Part shown: one piece after another, positions 14,626 to 15,570 of the stretch
How the letters are laid out: each line of letters opens with the position of its first letter
How positions within the stretch are numbered: position 1 is the first letter of the stretch
DNA from: an uncultured Opitutaceae bacterium
GTDB taxonomy: Bacteria > Verrucomicrobiota > Verrucomicrobiia > Opitutales > Opitutaceae
DNA length: 15,570 nt
NCBI GenBank assembly: GCA_937128785.1
Contig: CAKZMS010000414.1
Coordinates: forward strand, 1-15,570
Direction: 5' to 3'
Notes under the pieces: generated by a model
Told to the model about the DNA's origin: nothing
The model's input: the letters and a program-made list of their open reading frames with translations, nothing else
The model's database searches: none
Position numbers and translations under genes: made by a program

Positions 14626-15173
14626 TGCGAAAGACGCTTAACATACTCTTCGGACTTCTGTCCCTAACCGTGGCTCCTTTCGCTCTCGCGCAGGAGGAGA
14701 TTCGTTCGGAATTGGAAAAACGCACCTCTGCGGCGCGGGCCCAGATCGATGAACTATTCGACCAGCGGGACAATCCCATCCCCCCGCTGACGCCCGAAAT
14801 GAATCCCTTCTTCCGCGTGGCGGGCTTTGTGCCTGAGGCGCCGGTGGAAAACGACGAAGAGGAGGAAATATTTGTGCCGCCGCCCCGCAAGGAGGCCGAA
14901 CTCCTGGAGGCCATCGCGGCGAGCCTCAAGATCAACGGCATCGTCACCTACAACAACCGGGATCTGATCGTCATCAACCAGGCGCCCACGCCCGCCGGCC
15001 GGATGATCACTGTCGAGTTTGAAGGTAAAACCTACTTCGTGCGGGTCGAGGAGATCTTCTCCAACCGGGTGGTCCTGTCACTGGGGTCGGCCTTCACCAT
15101 CCTCCCCATCGCCATCGAAACACCTCCTACCGACGGTCAGATCACGCCCGGTGCTCCCACCCCGGGACTGTAG
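14625..15173 (+). CDS. PilP/GspC-like periplasmic protein without lipobox
   Basis: A 182-residue exported protein in the position of PilP, which links the PilN/PilO complex to the secretin. A signal peptide (1-22, ending in ALA before QEE) shows a type I cleavage site and no lipobox cysteine, unlike typical PilP lipoproteins. A helical stretch (24-45) is followed by a proline-rich, acidic linker (about 48-90), then a small beta-rich domain (about 88-165: 'LLEAIAASLKINGIVTYNNRDLIVIN...', 'YFVRVEEIFSNRVVLSLG') that resembles the PilP/GspC homology region. The coupling TAATG with the PilO-like gene supports the assignment. Tandem stops TAG and TAA end it. A secretin would be expected next, but is not there. 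Confidence 0.6.
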   Translation: MRKTLNILFGLLSLTVAPFALAQEEIRSELEKRTSAARAQIDELFDQRDNPIPPLTPEMNPFFRVAGFVPEAPVENDEEEEIFVPPPRKEAELLEAIAASLKINGIVTYNNRDLIVINQAPTPAGRMITVEFEGKTYFVRVEEIFSNRVVLSLGSAFTILPIAIETPPTDGQITPGAPTPGL

Positions 15174-15233
15174 TAATCGATCAGTTCCCCCCGATCGGCT
15201 GAGTCGACTCGGCGGACTTGCCGTCCCTTCACC

Positions 15234-15570
15234 ATGACCCGCCCTTCGAACCCCGAAGCCCCTTGGCAGGCTGGTCTCCGCGGAGCCCGGGCCAATCTGG
15301 TGCCGGGATTGGTCCTGCAGGCCTTCGCGCTGTCCTTGGTGATCGGGTATTATTTCGCGCCGGGTGTGTCCGAAACGCTACGCCATCTGGAGGATTTTCG
15401 GCACCGCACAGGCGTGCTCTACAGCATCTGCTCGACGGGCCTGTTCGGCGGGTTGATTCCGTGGCTCTACATCAAGTTTCACCCCGCTACCCGGCACCGT
15501 TACTCGGTCGCCCAGGGCGTGGGGCTCGTGGCTTTCTGGGCCTATAAAGGCGTGGAAATGCACCTGCTCT
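15234..15570 (+). CDS. Hypothetical integral membrane protein, truncated by the window end
   Basis: A frame open from ATG 15234 to the window edge gives 112 residues with no stop. It reads MTRPSNPEAPWQAG, then a hydrophobic segment (about 19-42, 'LVPGLVLQAFALSLVIGYYF'), a charged loop with 'LRHLEDFRHRTG' (49-60), a second hydrophobic segment (about 60-80, 'VLYSICSTGLFGGLIPWLYI'), then 'HPATRHRYS' and a third (about 91-104, 'AQGVGLVAFWAYKG'). This looks like a multi-pass inner-membrane protein. I do not recognise the family. It begins 60 bp after the PilP-like stop and no Shine-Dalgarno is visible. Its coding character is supported by the hydrophobic pattern and the codon style. Confidence 0.6.
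   Translation, partial: MTRPSNPEAPWQAGLRGARANLVPGLVLQAFALSLVIGYYFAPGVSETLRHLEDFRHRTGVLYSICSTGLFGGLIPWLYIKFHPATRHRYSVAQGVGLVAFWAYKGVEMHLL

Noticed and set aside
15198..15213. Short stem GCTGAG-TCGA-CTCGGC after the PilP-like gene
   Set aside because: Six pairs including a wobble, and no T-run; not enough to call a terminator for the cluster.
1..15570. tRNA, rRNA, CRISPR, transposon or phage features
   Set aside because: Reading both strands, I saw no cloverleaf pattern, no regularly spaced repeats and no transposase or integrase motif.

Overview
The window is a GC-rich bacterial chromosomal segment, densely packed with genes on both strands. No tRNA, rRNA, CRISPR array, integrase or insertion sequence is visible. 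The mix of a 3-keto-disaccharide hydrolase (DUF1080) protein, a TonB-dependent receptor with its own TonB, an agarase-like TIM-barrel protein and a type IV pilus-like assembly cluster points to a Gram-negative, polysaccharide-using bacterium. My best guess is Verrucomicrobiota, family Opitutaceae. This is an inference from gene content, not a taxonomic test.

Layout. 1-3865 (+): the 3' part of a DUF1080 protein, a DUF2071/YqjF protein whose stop overlaps the TTG start of a TonB-dependent outer-membrane receptor, then a YhbY-type RNA-binding protein. 3866-4814: an 11-bp perfect hairpin, then on the minus strand a TonB energy transducer with an unusually long N-terminal extension. 4906-5988 (+): the ribosome-assembly GTPase RsgA, divergent from TonB. 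6009-9470 (-): a likely co-directional group, in transcription order a flavin reductase-like protein, a divergent agarase-like protein that seems to lack its catalytic glutamates, adenine phosphoribosyltransferase, and a D-2-hydroxyacid dehydrogenase with an altered nucleotide-binding motif.

9471-9997 is a 527-bp AT-rich intergenic region with two perfect palindromes, separating the minus-strand group from the pilus cluster. 9998-15173 (+) is a tightly packed type IV pilus/type II secretion-like cluster: two prepilin-like minor pilins with clear GFTL(I/V)E cleavage sites, a large PilX-like protein with a beta-helix-like C-terminus, a nested RNA hairpin, then PilM-, PilN-, PilO- and PilP-like inner-membrane assembly proteins. 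No secretin, motor ATPase or platform protein follows within the window. The last gene (15234 to the end) is a membrane protein cut by the window edge.

The pilus-like cluster is the most interesting part. The order matches PilMNOP with minor pilins, but the PilM-like protein lacks the actin-fold phosphate motifs, the PilN-like protein lacks the usual INLLP N-terminus, and the PilP-like protein has a type I signal peptide and no lipobox cysteine. It looks like a divergent lineage of the pilus/secretion alignment complex rather than a textbook one.
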